NCBI GenBank assembly: GCA_977006965.1
Contig: OZ345373.1
Location: forward strand, 558,001 to 622,000
Source: Phymatolithon calcareum
Taxonomy: Eukaryota > Rhodophyta > Florideophyceae > Hapalidiales
Length of the DNA stretch: 64,000 nt
Reading direction: 5' to 3'
Shown here: piece by piece, positions 42,446-51,619 of the stretch
Position numbering within the stretch: the stretch's first letter is position 1
Layout of the letters: each line of letters opens with the position of its first letter
The notes under the pieces: model-generated
The model's input: only the letters and a program-made list of their open reading frames with translations
The model's database searches: none
What the model was told of the DNA's origin: nothing
Made by a program: the position numbers and the translations under genes

Positions 42446-43363
42446 TCACTCTGAGGTTTCCATCGCCGCATTGCTCCGCTGCACTGCCGCGGCAATGTAC
42501 TCTGGTGATGCAGGTTCGTATTCGGCCATGAACAGGATACGCGCATTGAGTTGCAAGTATTTCGCAAGTTCGTTAACCTTTTCCGCAATTTTTTGCATCA
42601 TTTCAAGATTCACACCTGTCGTTTCCAGCATGAACGGCAGTTTGAGCAACAATCGCAGCAAATGTTCCGCGCCGTACACCTGACTGGGCGTGATTTCCTC
42701 GCTCACTGCATCCGGTCCGTGAAATTTCTCGTTATACTGCGGACGCTCAAACTTGTACAACAACATAGTTGGAAGTGCCGCATTAAAGTACGTATGAATA
42801 CCGTCTGCAACCTCGCGACGCTCCATGTCCTCCTTATCCTTTCGACTCTCGCACCACTTGTTAATAATTTCGTCTACATTGTGCTCTCGTGGAAGTTCGA
42901 CAAGTTTGTTTTCCTTCGTTACGAATTCCCAATCATCGACTAGCTGTCGTTTCAGTCCTGACGGCAGATGAAACAAAGATTCCACGCTTGGTGCCCCGCC
43001 ATTAGCTTCTGGTTTTGGAGTGTCATCACTGCCGCTCTCCTCCTCGCCAGACTTGGGGTGCGATGCATCTTCCTCCTCCACCGGTCGCAGAGCCTGCTGT
43101 CGAATTTTAGCTCCCTGTAGCAATCGGTGCGCGATGCGAAGATTATCGTCATTATGTTCGAAGACGCTGACGCGAGGCACTGTGGCATCCCACGATTTTT
43201 TCCAGCCCTGAAAGTGCACGAGATACGATACAGCCTCCTGTGTGTTGGGATTGCGCTGGACATCACGGATCGTCGCTTCGTATAAAAGGGTTCCATGATA
43301 GGCGAGCACAACATCGCCAGGCTTGAACTCGAAAGCCACAGGTTTCGGGCCCGCTGTCTCCAT
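42446..43363 (-). CDS. MRG15/Eaf3-like chromatin protein
   Basis: 305 residues. Subunit of NuA4-type acetyltransferase and Rpd3S/Sin3-type deacetylase complexes; the chromo-barrel reads H3K36 methylation. Chromo-barrel at about residues 9-95: FKPGDVVLAYHG, LLYEATI, YLVHFQGWKKSWDATVPRVSVFEH. The MRG domain is about 130-300: LPSGLKRQLVDDWEFVT, VELPREHNVDEII, and ending LFMAEYEPASPEYI. An acidic linker lies between. The second Trp of the usual W-D-x-W-V pair in the chromo-barrel is Thr here (WDATV), which may weaken the aromatic cage. The start is ATG at 43363; the frame continues upstream but has no ATG there. Divergent from NAC alpha. Confidence 0.88.
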   Translation of the reverse strand: METAGPKPVAFEFKPGDVVLAYHGTLLYEATIRDVQRNPNTQEAVSYLVHFQGWKKSWDATVPRVSVFEHNDDNLRIAHRLLQGAKIRQQALRPVEEEDASHPKSGEEESGSDDTPKPEANGGAPSVESLFHLPSGLKRQLVDDWEFVTKENKLVELPREHNVDEIINKWCESRKDKEDMERREVADGIHTYFNAALPTMLLYKFERPQYNEKFHGPDAVSEEITPSQVYGAEHLLRLLLKLPFMLETTGVNLEMMQKIAEKVNELAKYLQLNARILFMAEYEPASPEYIAAAVQRSNAAMETSE

Positions 43364-43847
43364 CGCGTTCGATGGGAAGCACTTGTTCACCTGCTCCACG
43401 AGAGCGTACGCAAGTTGTGCGCTCAGTGTCGTGGGCGCTATGTTCCGACTGTACGGGCGCCTTCCATTGACGCGACCCAAGGCTCTTATCAAAAAAGATT
43501 ACCAATCTACGGCCCATTGAGCAGAATCTGGGGAAACAGTCAAAGCAAATCATACCGTCTGTGTCCCAAAAATGCCGCACAGAGATCAGAAAAACCGGAA
43601 GCTTTCACGAAAAATAGCCAATAGCTTCGCAGACTATTGGACTTTTAGCACAGTGAAAGGCCCTCTTACTTTATGAATATTTTTTAATAGATTCTCGGAT
43701 CAACAATTCAAAAGTTTTTCGCTCGTGGTCGGCGCCCCGCGCGGCGAACGCATCCGTCACAATTATTGTGATTCCATTTGTTCGCAGAACCCCTAACAGA
43801 TTATTGCCGCATTTAACGCGGCGTTCTGAACCCTGAAAGTAAGCATC
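43364..43847. promoter_or_regulatory. Shared divergent promoter region, MRG15 / NAC alpha
   Basis: 484 bp between two start codons facing away from each other. No TATA box was found. It must contain both promoters unless the 5' leaders are spliced from further away. Confidence 0.45.
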
Positions 43848-44572
43848 ATGCCGAGCGTCGAGCAGCCTATCATCACTGAGCTCCCGGCGGAGAAGACCAT
43901 CGTCGAGGACGAGCTCGAGGATGGCACCCCGGTGGTGGACACCACAGGTATGAAGCGTCTACCGATCTGTGAAGGCGATCTGCTAAGGTAACAAGCACTA
44001 ACATCAGCGTTTTTTTTCCCTCGATCGCGTGCATCGCAGGGTCGACACCGAGCGTCGATGCAGTGCAGGCGGCAGCAGCTGCGGCAATGGCAGCCGAGGA
44101 AGATGAGGGTGAAGTGAAGCACTCGCGCGCGGAGAAGAAGAGCCGCAAAGCACTTCAAAAGCTCGGGTTGAAAACCGTATCCGGAGTGACGCGTGTGACT
44201 GTGAAGAAGAACAAGAACTATCTTTTCGTCATCTCCAAACCAGAAGTGTACAAATCGCCGCAGTCTGACACGTACATCATTTTCGGAGAGGCTAAAATTG
44301 AAGATCTCTCTGCAGCCGCACAGAAGAGTGCTGCGGAGCAGTTCAGGATGCCTGACATGGGTCAGATGGGTGCAGCCGCGGACGGTGCTGCGGCTGCCGC
44401 GGCAGAGGAGGAGGAGGATGATGATGAGGATCTCGACGAGACAGATCTCGAGACAAAGGATATCGAGCTGGTCATGTCGCAGGCCGATGTGTCACGCGCG
44501 AAGGCAGTTAAGGCGCTATTGAAGAGTAACAAGGATGTCGTGGATGCAATCATGGGTCTCACAATGAACTAG
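43848..44572 (+). CDS. Nascent polypeptide-associated complex subunit alpha (two exons)
   Basis: Chaperone that binds nascent chains at the ribosome exit with its beta partner and guards against wrong targeting to the ER. Exon 1 is 43848-43947 ([18 protein letters not shown]), exon 2 44040-44572; joined they give 210 residues, the usual length. The intron has a GT start and CAG end in phase 1, and the reading frame continues across it. The NAC domain (about residues 70-130) has [24 protein letters not shown] and [14 protein letters not shown]-terminal UBA domain (about 170-210) has [17 protein letters not shown] and a final [10 protein letters not shown]. Acidic and Ala-rich linkers lie around these, as usual in the family. 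Confidence 0.93.
43948..44039 (+). other. Intron of NAC alpha
   Basis: 92 bp. Donor GTATGA, branch-like CACTAAC at 43996-44002 (38 bases before the end), a T-run with pyrimidines (TTTTTTTTCCCTC), acceptor GCAG. It is the only intron in the window I can support. Confidence 0.88.
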
Positions 44573-45156
44573 CGATAGTGATCGACTGCGAATATATGCT
44601 TGTCCCCGCATAGGGTTGTGAAATCGCTATTCACGAACACGATCTCAAGTTTTGCAAAGCTTTGAAACTCTAACAAATGTGGATATTGATATCGCTGTTT
44701 TGTTTTGGGTGCACGAGTAAATACACGGAAATTCGCAGTTGAGATCACGATGTTCTTTCTTCTCAATTTTCTATCTTTTTTATCTGGCTAATGAAACAAC
44801 TGCAGTCAATCGGCGAGGTTGTTCTTACCACTTGATGATGTCCAATAACACCAGCATATAAATATGTCCAGAGCATTCTTCACTCTTAGGAAGGCACAAT
44901 TACTTCAACCCATAACATCTTGCGTGGAAAAGTATCTGCACCCTGACGCTAGGACACGCGATAGTTGCGCTCCGGCGAGGTGCTTATGGGTGCATCGTAA
45001 AGATATGTAGGACCGATTTCTACATCTACCCCGAAAAAATACTGTGTTCAATGGCAAGAACGAGGACACAAAAACTTTAATTTGATTGTTTGAAGGTTGG
45101 TCGAAATCGTCGCTGCAGCTAGCACCCCACATTGACCGAGAGCACCTAAACCGCAC
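44573..45156. other. Convergent intergenic stretch
   Basis: 584 bp between the ends of NAC alpha and clathrin light chain; no gene or repeat seen. Confidence 0.45.
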
Positions 45157-45753
45157 TCAATAAGTTTTCAACTTGAGAAGCACCTGCCGCATACGACTAG
45201 TGTCACGAGCGCCCTCTTTGAATTTGCCGCTCATATCCACAAGCTCTGGAATGACACCCCATGCAGGCGGCTCACCCGGTGTGCTCATGCGCGCAAGAAG
45301 CGCATCGCGATCGCGCAAAAACTCCTTTTCATTCTTCTTATTCACCTCCTCGGTCTCAACACACTTACGGGTCCACGTCTCATGCATCTTCGAGAGCGTC
45401 TCGTGTGCACGCGCGGCGCGCTCGGCCTTTACCTTGCGTTCGTTGGCAACCTTGGTCTCGAGGCCGGCCGCAAACTCCTTGCGCCATTCCGTGACCGCGG
45501 CGCACTCTGCGGGCTCGGTCGATTCCGGGGCTCCGTTCGCGTCGGCGATGTCGTGCTCGCCGTCGTCTGCGGGGACGGCGGCTGAATCGGCGGTGTCACC
45601 GCCGAGAACGAAACCTTCTAGCGGAATTGCACCGGTCGGCTCTGCTGGGGCGGCCGCCGGAATTATCACGGGTTCGCTGCCCGACGGCGCTGGATAGTCC
45701 TTGAAGAAATCTGTGGGGCGTGGCAGAACGTGTGGGTCAGATACGGGTTTCAT
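45157..45753 (-). CDS. Clathrin light chain
   Basis: 198 residues. Structural subunit of clathrin triskelia that binds the hub of the heavy chain and controls coat assembly. The N-terminal 80 residues are Pro/Ala-rich and acidic without order. From about 88 to 147 there is a long helix rich in Lys, Glu and Ala (EWRKEFAAGL, NERKVKAERAARAHETLSKM), the heavy-chain-binding coiled coil. Near the C-terminus come a Trp (W165), PELVDMSG and the family signature DTSRMRQVLLKLK (184-196), as in plant and fungal light chains. The start is the ATG at 45753. The promoter side is bounded by the Harbinger element that begins 270 bp upstream. Confidence 0.88.
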   Translation of the reverse strand: MKPVSDPHVLPRPTDFFKDYPAPSGSEPVIIPAAAPAEPTGAIPLEGFVLGGDTADSAAVPADDGEHDIADANGAPESTEPAECAAVTEWRKEFAAGLETKVANERKVKAERAARAHETLSKMHETWTRKCVETEEVNKKNEKEFLRDRDALLARMSTPGEPPAWGVIPELVDMSGKFKEGARDTSRMRQVLLKLKTY

Positions 45754-46022
45754 GGAGAGCAATTTGAAGGAAATGGCGCACGTGCGGATGTGATGAAGAA
45801 GGATTGGACCGTACCTTCCTCGTCCATTGTGGGTTCAATGCCGTCCCGGTGCGCGCGCGAAGCAGATGGAAATTTTCGCGAGCCGGTAATGTCATTCTCT
45901 CCAAGTTGTCGTCGTTGCATGATGTAATTTTTACGAGAGGTATGATGATGACTGTAAGGACAAAAACACGTGACATTGGCCAGGTCTAGTAAGAGCAAGT
46001 CTACTGCTTCAGCTGCGCATCG

Positions 46023-46055
46023 GGCCAAATGGGCAAAAAAGTAGTTCTGAAAATA
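46023..46055 (+). repeat. Left terminal inverted repeat of the Harbinger element
   Basis: GGCCAAATGGGCAAAAAAGT and on to TTCTGA. It matches the right end with one small gap; identity is high over the first 15 bases. Confidence 0.65.
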
Positions 46056-46193
46056 GAATGCGCAGCACGCAACTCTATCGGAGAAAACTCTTTCTCCAGT
46101 TTGTTTCAAAATTTTAAACAAATTTTAGGGATTTTCAGGTTGAATTTGAAATTATTTATGAGGACCGTCGAGTGCGAGCTCACCAACAGGACA

Positions 46194-47555
46194 ATGACGT
46201 CCTCAAGCTCTTCCTCCGACGAGGAAGCCGCCATTCTCGCAGTAGCTCTGGAAGCCGCGCAAGAGGCGGAGGAACATTTTCAAGAACGCTCATGGGGTGG
46301 CCGCGCGAAAGGCAGTCGCGGAAATATTAGGCGGGGTCCATGCTCGTGGTGGCGCGACTACTTGTGCGCAAACCCGGTGTATCCAGCATGGCTCTTTCGG
46401 CGCCGTTTCCGTCTACCGCTTAAGCTCTTTCGGCGCCTAGAGCGCGACCTACCTGATATCGAGCCCAAGCTTCAGCAGCGAGTCGACGCGACAGGTCGAC
46501 GCGGCGCCGAGAGCTGGCAAAAGATCCTGTGCGCGCTTCGACGCCTCGGTGAAGGCGCATCGTTTCAATCTCTCGATGACCAAGCTCGTATGTCCGTAGA
46601 GACCATGCGCCAGTCGTTTCGTGCGTTTCTCCGGGCTGTGCGTAAATGCTATGGTAGCGAATTTCTTAACCGGCCTCCTACCGTTACTGAGTTACGCGCG
46701 CTCGAACAATCGTACGCAAGCAAATTGTTCCCTGGATGCATTGGTGCTTTGGACTGTATGCATATTCGGTGGAAAAACTGCCCCAAGGCATGGAAGGGGC
46801 AGTACTACAATCCGAAGGCAAGCAAACTGGCTACAGTACAAGTAGAAGCCATGTGTGACACAGATATGTACTGCTGGCACGTTTTTTGCGGACGTCCGGG
46901 CACGAACAACGACATTACGGTCGCAGAGGCGAGCCCATTGATTCTCTCCATACTGCGCGGTGAGCGGACAATGAAGCTGCCGGGCGGGTACAACATAGCA
47001 GAAGTGCAGCGACACTGGTTTTTGTACTACTTGACGGACGGGATTTACCCGCAGTGGTCGATTTTTGTGCATCCGAATCACGCCCCGTTGACGGCAAAGG
47101 AGAAGGTAATGACAAAGACGCAAGAGGGGAGACGTAAAGATGTGGAACGTCTCTTTGGGGTGTTACAGGGTCGGTTCAAAATATTACGACACGAATTTCA
47201 CGGATGGAGTGACGGTGACCTTGTAGACGTTGTGCACGCTTGTGTAATTCTACACAATATGCTGGTGCGGCTTCGCGTCGCCGGTGAGCTTGACGATGAA
47301 ACCGACGAGCACGGCGTGGCAATGAGGCCTGCAGACGTCATAGAGGAGTTTTTTCACGATATTTCCCCCGACGAAAGACACGCAGAGGGCGACGGTGTGA
47401 CGAGCGTTGATCCTGGGGAGTCTGCGGGGTCATGGTTGCAGCACCTGCTGGGCGTGCAGGACGCTGTCCGCGACCGTACTGCTCATCATGAGTTGCGGCA
47501 TGCAGTGGAAGACCACATTTGGGCGCACACAGGTAGCATTGCGATGGATAGTTGA
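46194..47555 (+). CDS. PIF/Harbinger transposase (plant-transposon-protein family)
   Basis: 453 residues from this ATG. Cuts and joins transposon ends through a DDE active site. Visible sites: D187 in GALDCMHIRWKNCP, D240 in GTNNDITV, D282 in YYLTDGIYPQW, and E318 in RKDVERLFGVLQGRF, then VHACVILHNMLV. This order is diagnostic of the Plant_tran (PF04827) group. An N-terminal helical part (about 50-175), with WWRDYLC, FRRRFRLPLKLF and MRQSFRAFLRAV, is the usual DNA-binding region. The frame is open to an ATG at 46029, inside the terminal repeat; the start at 46194 (after which comes an acidic Ser/Glu segment) is more plausible. No stops or shifts, so the gene is intact on paper. Confidence 0.85.
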   Translation: MTSSSSSSDEEAAILAVALEAAQEAEEHFQERSWGGRAKGSRGNIRRGPCSWWRDYLCANPVYPAWLFRRRFRLPLKLFRRLERDLPDIEPKLQQRVDATGRRGAESWQKILCALRRLGEGASFQSLDDQARMSVETMRQSFRAFLRAVRKCYGSEFLNRPPTVTELRALEQSYASKLFPGCIGALDCMHIRWKNCPKAWKGQYYNPKASKLATVQVEAMCDTDMYCWHVFCGRPGTNNDITVAEASPLILSILRGERTMKLPGGYNIAEVQRHWFLYYLTDGIYPQWSIFVHPNHAPLTAKEKVMTKTQEGRRKDVERLFGVLQGRFKILRHEFHGWSDGDLVDVVHACVILHNMLVRLRVAGELDDETDEHGVAMRPADVIEEFFHDISPDERHAEGDGVTSVDPGESAGSWLQHLLGVQDAVRDRTAHHELRHAVEDHIWAHTGSIAMDS

Positions 47556-47774
47556 CACAAATGCTGGTTACGCCTCAACAGAAGAGAATGATCGGCATTA
47601 GATTGAGGGTTATTATACTTCACATCGAAGTCGGCATCACAGTCGATGAAGATGAGATGGTAATGCTATTTCAGTGGGTTCTGGTAAGGTTTGTACATCA
47701 TCATGTAGCGGCGTTTTCCTCTGTTTTAGTCTTTACCAAAAAATGCATGTGGCAAGCTAGTTGAGATTAGTAAT

Positions 47775-48698
47775 TCAATCTTCACCGTCGTCACTGTTAC
47801 ACACTAGGTTGTCAATATGGCACCGCTCATCCGGCCCGACTACGGCTTGTGTTGGGCCGTCCACCTTGGTCTTCACGAAGATCTCCGAGCTGAGCAACTC
47901 TAGCAGCAATCTGCTCTTTTCCGGGCCATCAGGAAGAGCATTGATGCATTTGAACTTTAACTCGTGTTTCTTCATCGCATTCTTACCCTCCATTGCCGCC
48001 GCAATGGGGGCGAGTCCAGGATGTGGCGCTGGGACTGCCGCTTTTTCCAGCCTTTTTGATTTCTTAACACCTGCGGGGCGTCGTCTGGCGACCTTTTTCG
48101 ACGGTAAGGCCGCAGGTGTATTCTCCACGTCGTCGTAATCATCCGTCAAATTGCTGTCTGACGTGCCCATTGATGCCATGGCTGTCCTACTGGATGCATT
48201 TTCAGTGTGATTTGGTGACACTGTGATCGCCGACTTCGGCGCGGCGCTGCAGCCAAATTTTGGACACAATCGCAACACAGCCACAGCACCCATCGATCGC
48301 AGTGCGGGGCCGTCTTTGAGCACACCCAGCTTGTCCGGCCGTTTATTCCGGCTGCGGTACAGCCGCATAATGTTTGCTCGGGCGTCCTCCTCCGACTCGC
48401 CCGACACGGGCTTGGATAAGTACAATCGCTCGGCCGCCAAATACTTTTGCACTAATTTCTGGAGCGTGCGCCAACGGCACGCCAAACTTGTTGCCAACCG
48501 CGGTTGCGCGAGTGCCTCAGGCTGGCGGTTGAATGCCGCCGCCACTTTCGCCCAAAATTCTTGGGCGTTCTGTTCGTCGTGTTCCCGAGACACGGCAACC
48601 CAGGAACGCGCTAAAGCGGTGTCTTCGTCCGGCGCGAACGACGAGCCACGGCCAACCATGGTGTTTTGGATTTCTTGCGTCGCGGTGGGCAGGGACAT
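47775..48698 (-). CDS. Myb/SANT-like DNA-binding protein of the Harbinger element
   Basis: 307 residues. The second gene of PIF/Harbinger elements, needed in known members to bring the transposase to the ends and into the nucleus. The trihelix-like domain is at about residues 22-115: PDEDTALARSWVAV, FWAKVAAAFNRQP, RLATSLACRWRTLQKLVQKYLAAE. A basic patch (KKVARRRPAGVKKSKR) after residue 200 may be a nuclear signal. The start is the first ATG (48698). It ends 220 bp from the transposase stop, facing it. The two-gene convergent order matches plant PIF elements. Confidence 0.75.
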   Translation of the reverse strand: MSLPTATQEIQNTMVGRGSSFAPDEDTALARSWVAVSREHDEQNAQEFWAKVAAAFNRQPEALAQPRLATSLACRWRTLQKLVQKYLAAERLYLSKPVSGESEEDARANIMRLYRSRNKRPDKLGVLKDGPALRSMGAVAVLRLCPKFGCSAAPKSAITVSPNHTENASSRTAMASMGTSDSNLTDDYDDVENTPAALPSKKVARRRPAGVKKSKRLEKAAVPAPHPGLAPIAAAMEGKNAMKKHELKFKCINALPDGPEKSRLLLELLSSEIFVKTKVDGPTQAVVGPDERCHIDNLVCNSDDGED

Positions 48699-48984
48699 GA
48701 CGGATTCAAGTGACGATTGCACGTTTAAGTAGTGCTGCACCACAGAGTTCGCGATTGCGCGGGAAAGTCTTACGGCACTTTGGCTTCCTTGCGGCTCGTG
48801 TGCACCGCGCGACAGTTTCGCATGCTTTGTCGAAATTTCTCAGTGGTAGTTGGTGCCGTAGTTATCTTTTTGGCGGAAACTCCGGAGCTTACGACCAGAT
48901 CAAGGCACAGCGAAGGCAACGTACTGCAATTTGGGAAACCAGACACTACGTTTGCGATGACCAAATGAGTATCCAAATGATTAT

Positions 48985-49022
48985 TTTCCGTCAGAAATAG
49001 TCATTTGTTTACCCATTTGAGC
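48985..49022 (-). repeat. Right terminal inverted repeat of the Harbinger element
   Basis: Read inward on the minus strand: GCTCAAATGGGTAAACAAATGACTATTTCTGA-type sequence, pairing with the left end. Confidence 0.65.
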
Positions 49023-49130
49023 AATTACTTCTTTGTTTGCCTGCCGATAGAGATGCCGCCAGCAAAGCTTCCACGAATCTTTTCAATTTAACCCAACCGG
49101 TAGACTTGCTCTAACGAGGCATCTGCAGAT

Positions 49131-49592
49131 GATGTGGACAAAATATTGTTTGGAAATCTTTGTGATGTTTTAGCAGAGTCCGAGCAAATCCTTTTGTTAG
49201 AAGACTTCCCAGAGAATAAGGACGTTTGCCCGCAAAATTCAACAGCTCACCGTATCGAAGATTTATCAAAAACTTCATCTCCCACCCTAACCATGGCTGT
49301 CCAAGACAACCAGAGGCTTCTTGTCAAGGGACCTTCCCTCTACAAAGATTCCAGCGGAGCAGCGTTGCGAATAGCTCCAACTCCAACTGTTTTAATGAAT
49401 GGCACAGAAAAGCCTGTTGCAAGCGTGTCATTTCCGGAAGAAATGGAGAATAAGAGGCTTTCAAAGCTGGAAGACAGGAAGAAGCGGAAAAGGGAAGCTG
49501 CGGCCCGAAGTAATGCCAAGAGGAGTGAGCGACGGCGAATTGCGCGCCTTACTCAGGAAAAGATGATTGCAGGTTGTCAAACCGTAAAATAA
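49131..49592 (+). pseudogene. bZIP-like basic region fragment
   Basis: An open frame of about 154 codons without an ATG at its start. The C-terminal part is strongly basic and helical (LEDRKKRKREAAARSNAKR, then RRRIARLTQE) and resembles the bZIP DNA-binding region, where plant factors have NRESARRSRLRKQ. The invariant Asn is Lys here, and no leucine zipper follows before the stop. The frame begins 109 bp from the Harbinger right end, and an acceptor-like CTAAC...CTGCAG lies at 49111-49128. It could be a last exon, a gene truncated by the transposon, or chance. Weakly supported. Confidence 0.35.
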
Positions 49593-50343
49593 TTCCCTCA
49601 GCATAGCACGTTGGTCCAGGATGTGCGCGAGTATATTCGATGGACATGAGTGCTCTATTTGCGTCGAGAACAAAGCATGTCCGCCGAAGACACAATTAGA
49701 AGAAGAGAGAATTTTTTGGAGGCTACCAACTACCTCCCGTGACGCGCCCACAACAGGAATCCAGATGAACTGGACAAAGAACCGTGACGCTGAAGTTCTT
49801 GAAAATCTCAGCCTGCCATTGTATAACACTGAACGTGCAGGCATCGCAGCAACCCCGAGGATTTGGTACTCGCGCGTCGTCGCATAATGCATTGTGTGGT
49901 GCTGCCATTGTCGCCGTGCCGATTGCGGATCATGCGCTCGTCAATTCCGCTGTGAATGTCTCATTCTTGTCGGTGTAGAGTCTTCGTAGGTCAATGGCAG
50001 ATGTGGCAAGGAGATAGACGGCAATCAACGAAGCAGAAACGAGATGACTGCGACATGCCTGGTGTTGGAGTAGCGGATTACATTTGTAGTAGGGACATAG
50101 ATCTGCGCAGATGCGATGTAGGCGTAATCGGCTCGCTTTCATGACGATTTTTCTCTTGCAAGTTCAAAATGATCCGTTTATGCGCACTTTTGAAGCCAAA
50201 TTCACGGCATGGTCACTGTCCTCGGAAATGCATACTTTTCTTCCAAACTGCACGCATCAAGAATTGCGCCTTGACGCCTGAATAGACCAGCTTCCACCAC
50301 CATATATGTCTTCAAGTCTATGACCGCGGATTGAAATGAATAC
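49593..50343. other. Gene-poor stretch
   Basis: No gene supported; it holds the 3' flank of glutaredoxin. Confidence 0.4.
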
Positions 50344-50718
50344 TCAGGCAATGGAGACGTGAGCGGCAAGAGCGCTGCGCAGCATATCAGCCAGATTCCC
50401 GTGTTTGTGCAGCTTTTCAGTTTCGTCACCCCCACCAACGGATTTTCCCGCGATGAAGATGTTGGGAACAGTTCGGCGACCAGTCTTCTTGGCAAGGTAC
50501 GCCTGGATTGCGGAGCCGGAGGGGCCCATCTGGTCAAGCTCGAAGGCTTTAGCGCCAGTATAACCTCCAACACTCCGTGCAGCGGCGGAAATCGCGTTCT
50601 TCCCTTTCACACAATACGGACAGTAGCTCTTGGAAAACACAACCACGGGATGGTCGCGGATCGCGTCTTCCACAAGCTTTTCCGCTGAGATGGCGCTGAT
50701 ACGCGAGCCGGAAGCCAT
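50344..50718 (-). CDS. Glutaredoxin, CPYC class
   Basis: 124 residues. Glutathione-dependent thiol reductase that reduces protein disulfides and glutathione adducts. The redox site C33-P-Y-C36 is intact, preceded by VVVFSKS. Next come the cis-proline loop RRTVPNIFI (81-89) and the glutathione-binding GGGDETEKL (95-103). It is a class I dithiol type and, with no N-terminal extension beyond about 10 residues, probably cytosolic. The ATG at 50718 follows a Lys-free leader. Single exon. Confidence 0.93.
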   Translation of the reverse strand: MASGSRISAISAEKLVEDAIRDHPVVVFSKSYCPYCVKGKNAISAAARSVGGYTGAKAFELDQMGPSGSAIQAYLAKKTGRRTVPNIFIAGKSVGGGDETEKLHKHGNLADMLRSALAAHVSIA

Positions 50719-50880
50719 TTTAGTCGAGCGGGTGTGTGGAAGGAGATCATGATGAACGTGGAAGAGGCAAAAGCTATGGCAAAGGCCACCATGAAAGCCT
50801 TATCATACGGTATTTGAGGTCAGAAAGTCAAAATGAGGAGATATGATATCTCCCGACAACCAAAGCACGACAGTGTGAAA

Positions 50881-50898
50881 AACATTGAGCTCAATGTT
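50881..50898. repeat. 18-bp perfect palindrome
   Basis: AACATTGAG followed by its complement CTCAATGTT. Confidence 0.85.
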
Positions 50899-50906
50899 TA
50901 ACTTAT

Positions 50907-50952
50907 TTAAACGAAGCTAAGAATTTCCTAGGAAATTCTTACCTTCGTTTAA
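50907..50952. repeat. 46-bp palindrome
   Basis: Arms TTAAACGAAG-TAAGAATTTCCT around CCTAGG with one mismatch (C against C). It stands 8 bases from the 18-bp palindrome. Confidence 0.9.
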
Positions 50953-51172
50953 TTAAGTTTACAGTGATCTGGCCACTGCTCGCGGGAGCTCCAGAAAAAC
51001 CATAAGCTTAGTACTGTTCTACTTTTCATCCGACTTCGGCCTTGAAGGAGGTAGCTCACTTTCCTCATCAACGAGTCCCACAACGAACAAAGAAAAAACA
51101 TCCCGAACTGATTCCTTTTCCCCCTCAAATACACAATCGGGTGTAATAAAACTTTGGCACTCTTGGGATTCT

Positions 51173-51619
51173 TCAGCCAATCCTAGTTGTCGTTAATCGT
51201 AGCATAAATCGATAGAAGATTAGTAAGTGTCGTCTGCAAGCGCGGAAGTCACAGCTTCGAGATCCACTATTGGTCGCGTGCATTGCACTGTCTAGTAGTT
51301 CATCGGGCACACATCGACGGTGAGCAGAATTGTTCCGGTCCAGCTTCATGTACGATGAGGAACGTACAGGCCAATTGGCTCGAATTTTTTTTGTTCCTAA
51401 TCGTAGGAGTTCGTGGACCTTCTTGGGTGCAAACTTCGTTTGAGGATGAGAATGACACAAACAGGCTTCTAACACTTCAATCAGCCTTTTATATGCAAAT
51501 ATGTCCTTTTGGGGGTCATAAGGGTATTCTTTCGCAACTAACGTTCCGAAGGAGTCTAGATATCGCGCCTCAACATTGGTAACGGCTAACACACCACCGT
51601 TGGTCCCTTTCAATGCCAT
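51173..51619 (-). CDS. Hypothetical protein
   Basis: 148 residues starting MALKGTNGGVLAVTNVEARY. The first 85 residues look protein-like (YPYDPQKDIFAYKRLIEVLEA, KFAPKKVHELLRL); the rest is Arg/Ser-rich and looks random. I do not recognise it. It might be the first exon of a longer gene or a remnant. It is divergent from the kinase gene that starts 256 bp away. Confidence 0.3.
   Translation of the reverse strand: MALKGTNGGVLAVTNVEARYLDSFGTLVAKEYPYDPQKDIFAYKRLIEVLEACLCHSHPQTKFAPKKVHELLRLGTKKIRANWPVRSSSYMKLDRNNSAHRRCVPDELLDSAMHATNSGSRSCDFRACRRHLLIFYRFMLRLTTTRIG

Larger units (their letters stand above)
46023..49022. mobile_element. PIF/Harbinger DNA transposon
   Basis: A 3.0-kb element with both genes usual for the superfamily: a DDE transposase (plus strand) and a Myb/SANT-like protein (minus strand), converging tail to tail. 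The ends form an imperfect terminal inverted repeat: GGCCAAATGGGCAAA at the left (46023) and its counterpart GCTCAAATGGGTAAA read inward from 49022. Extra CCAAATGA motifs lie inside the right end (48960-48980). A clean three-base target duplication is not visible, so the outer limits may be off by a few bases. Both genes are open, so the element may have been active recently. Confidence 0.85.
50719..51172. other. Intergenic stretch with two palindromes
   Basis: Upstream of glutaredoxin. Contains palindromes at 50881-50898 and 50907-50952; nothing else seen. Confidence 0.45.
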
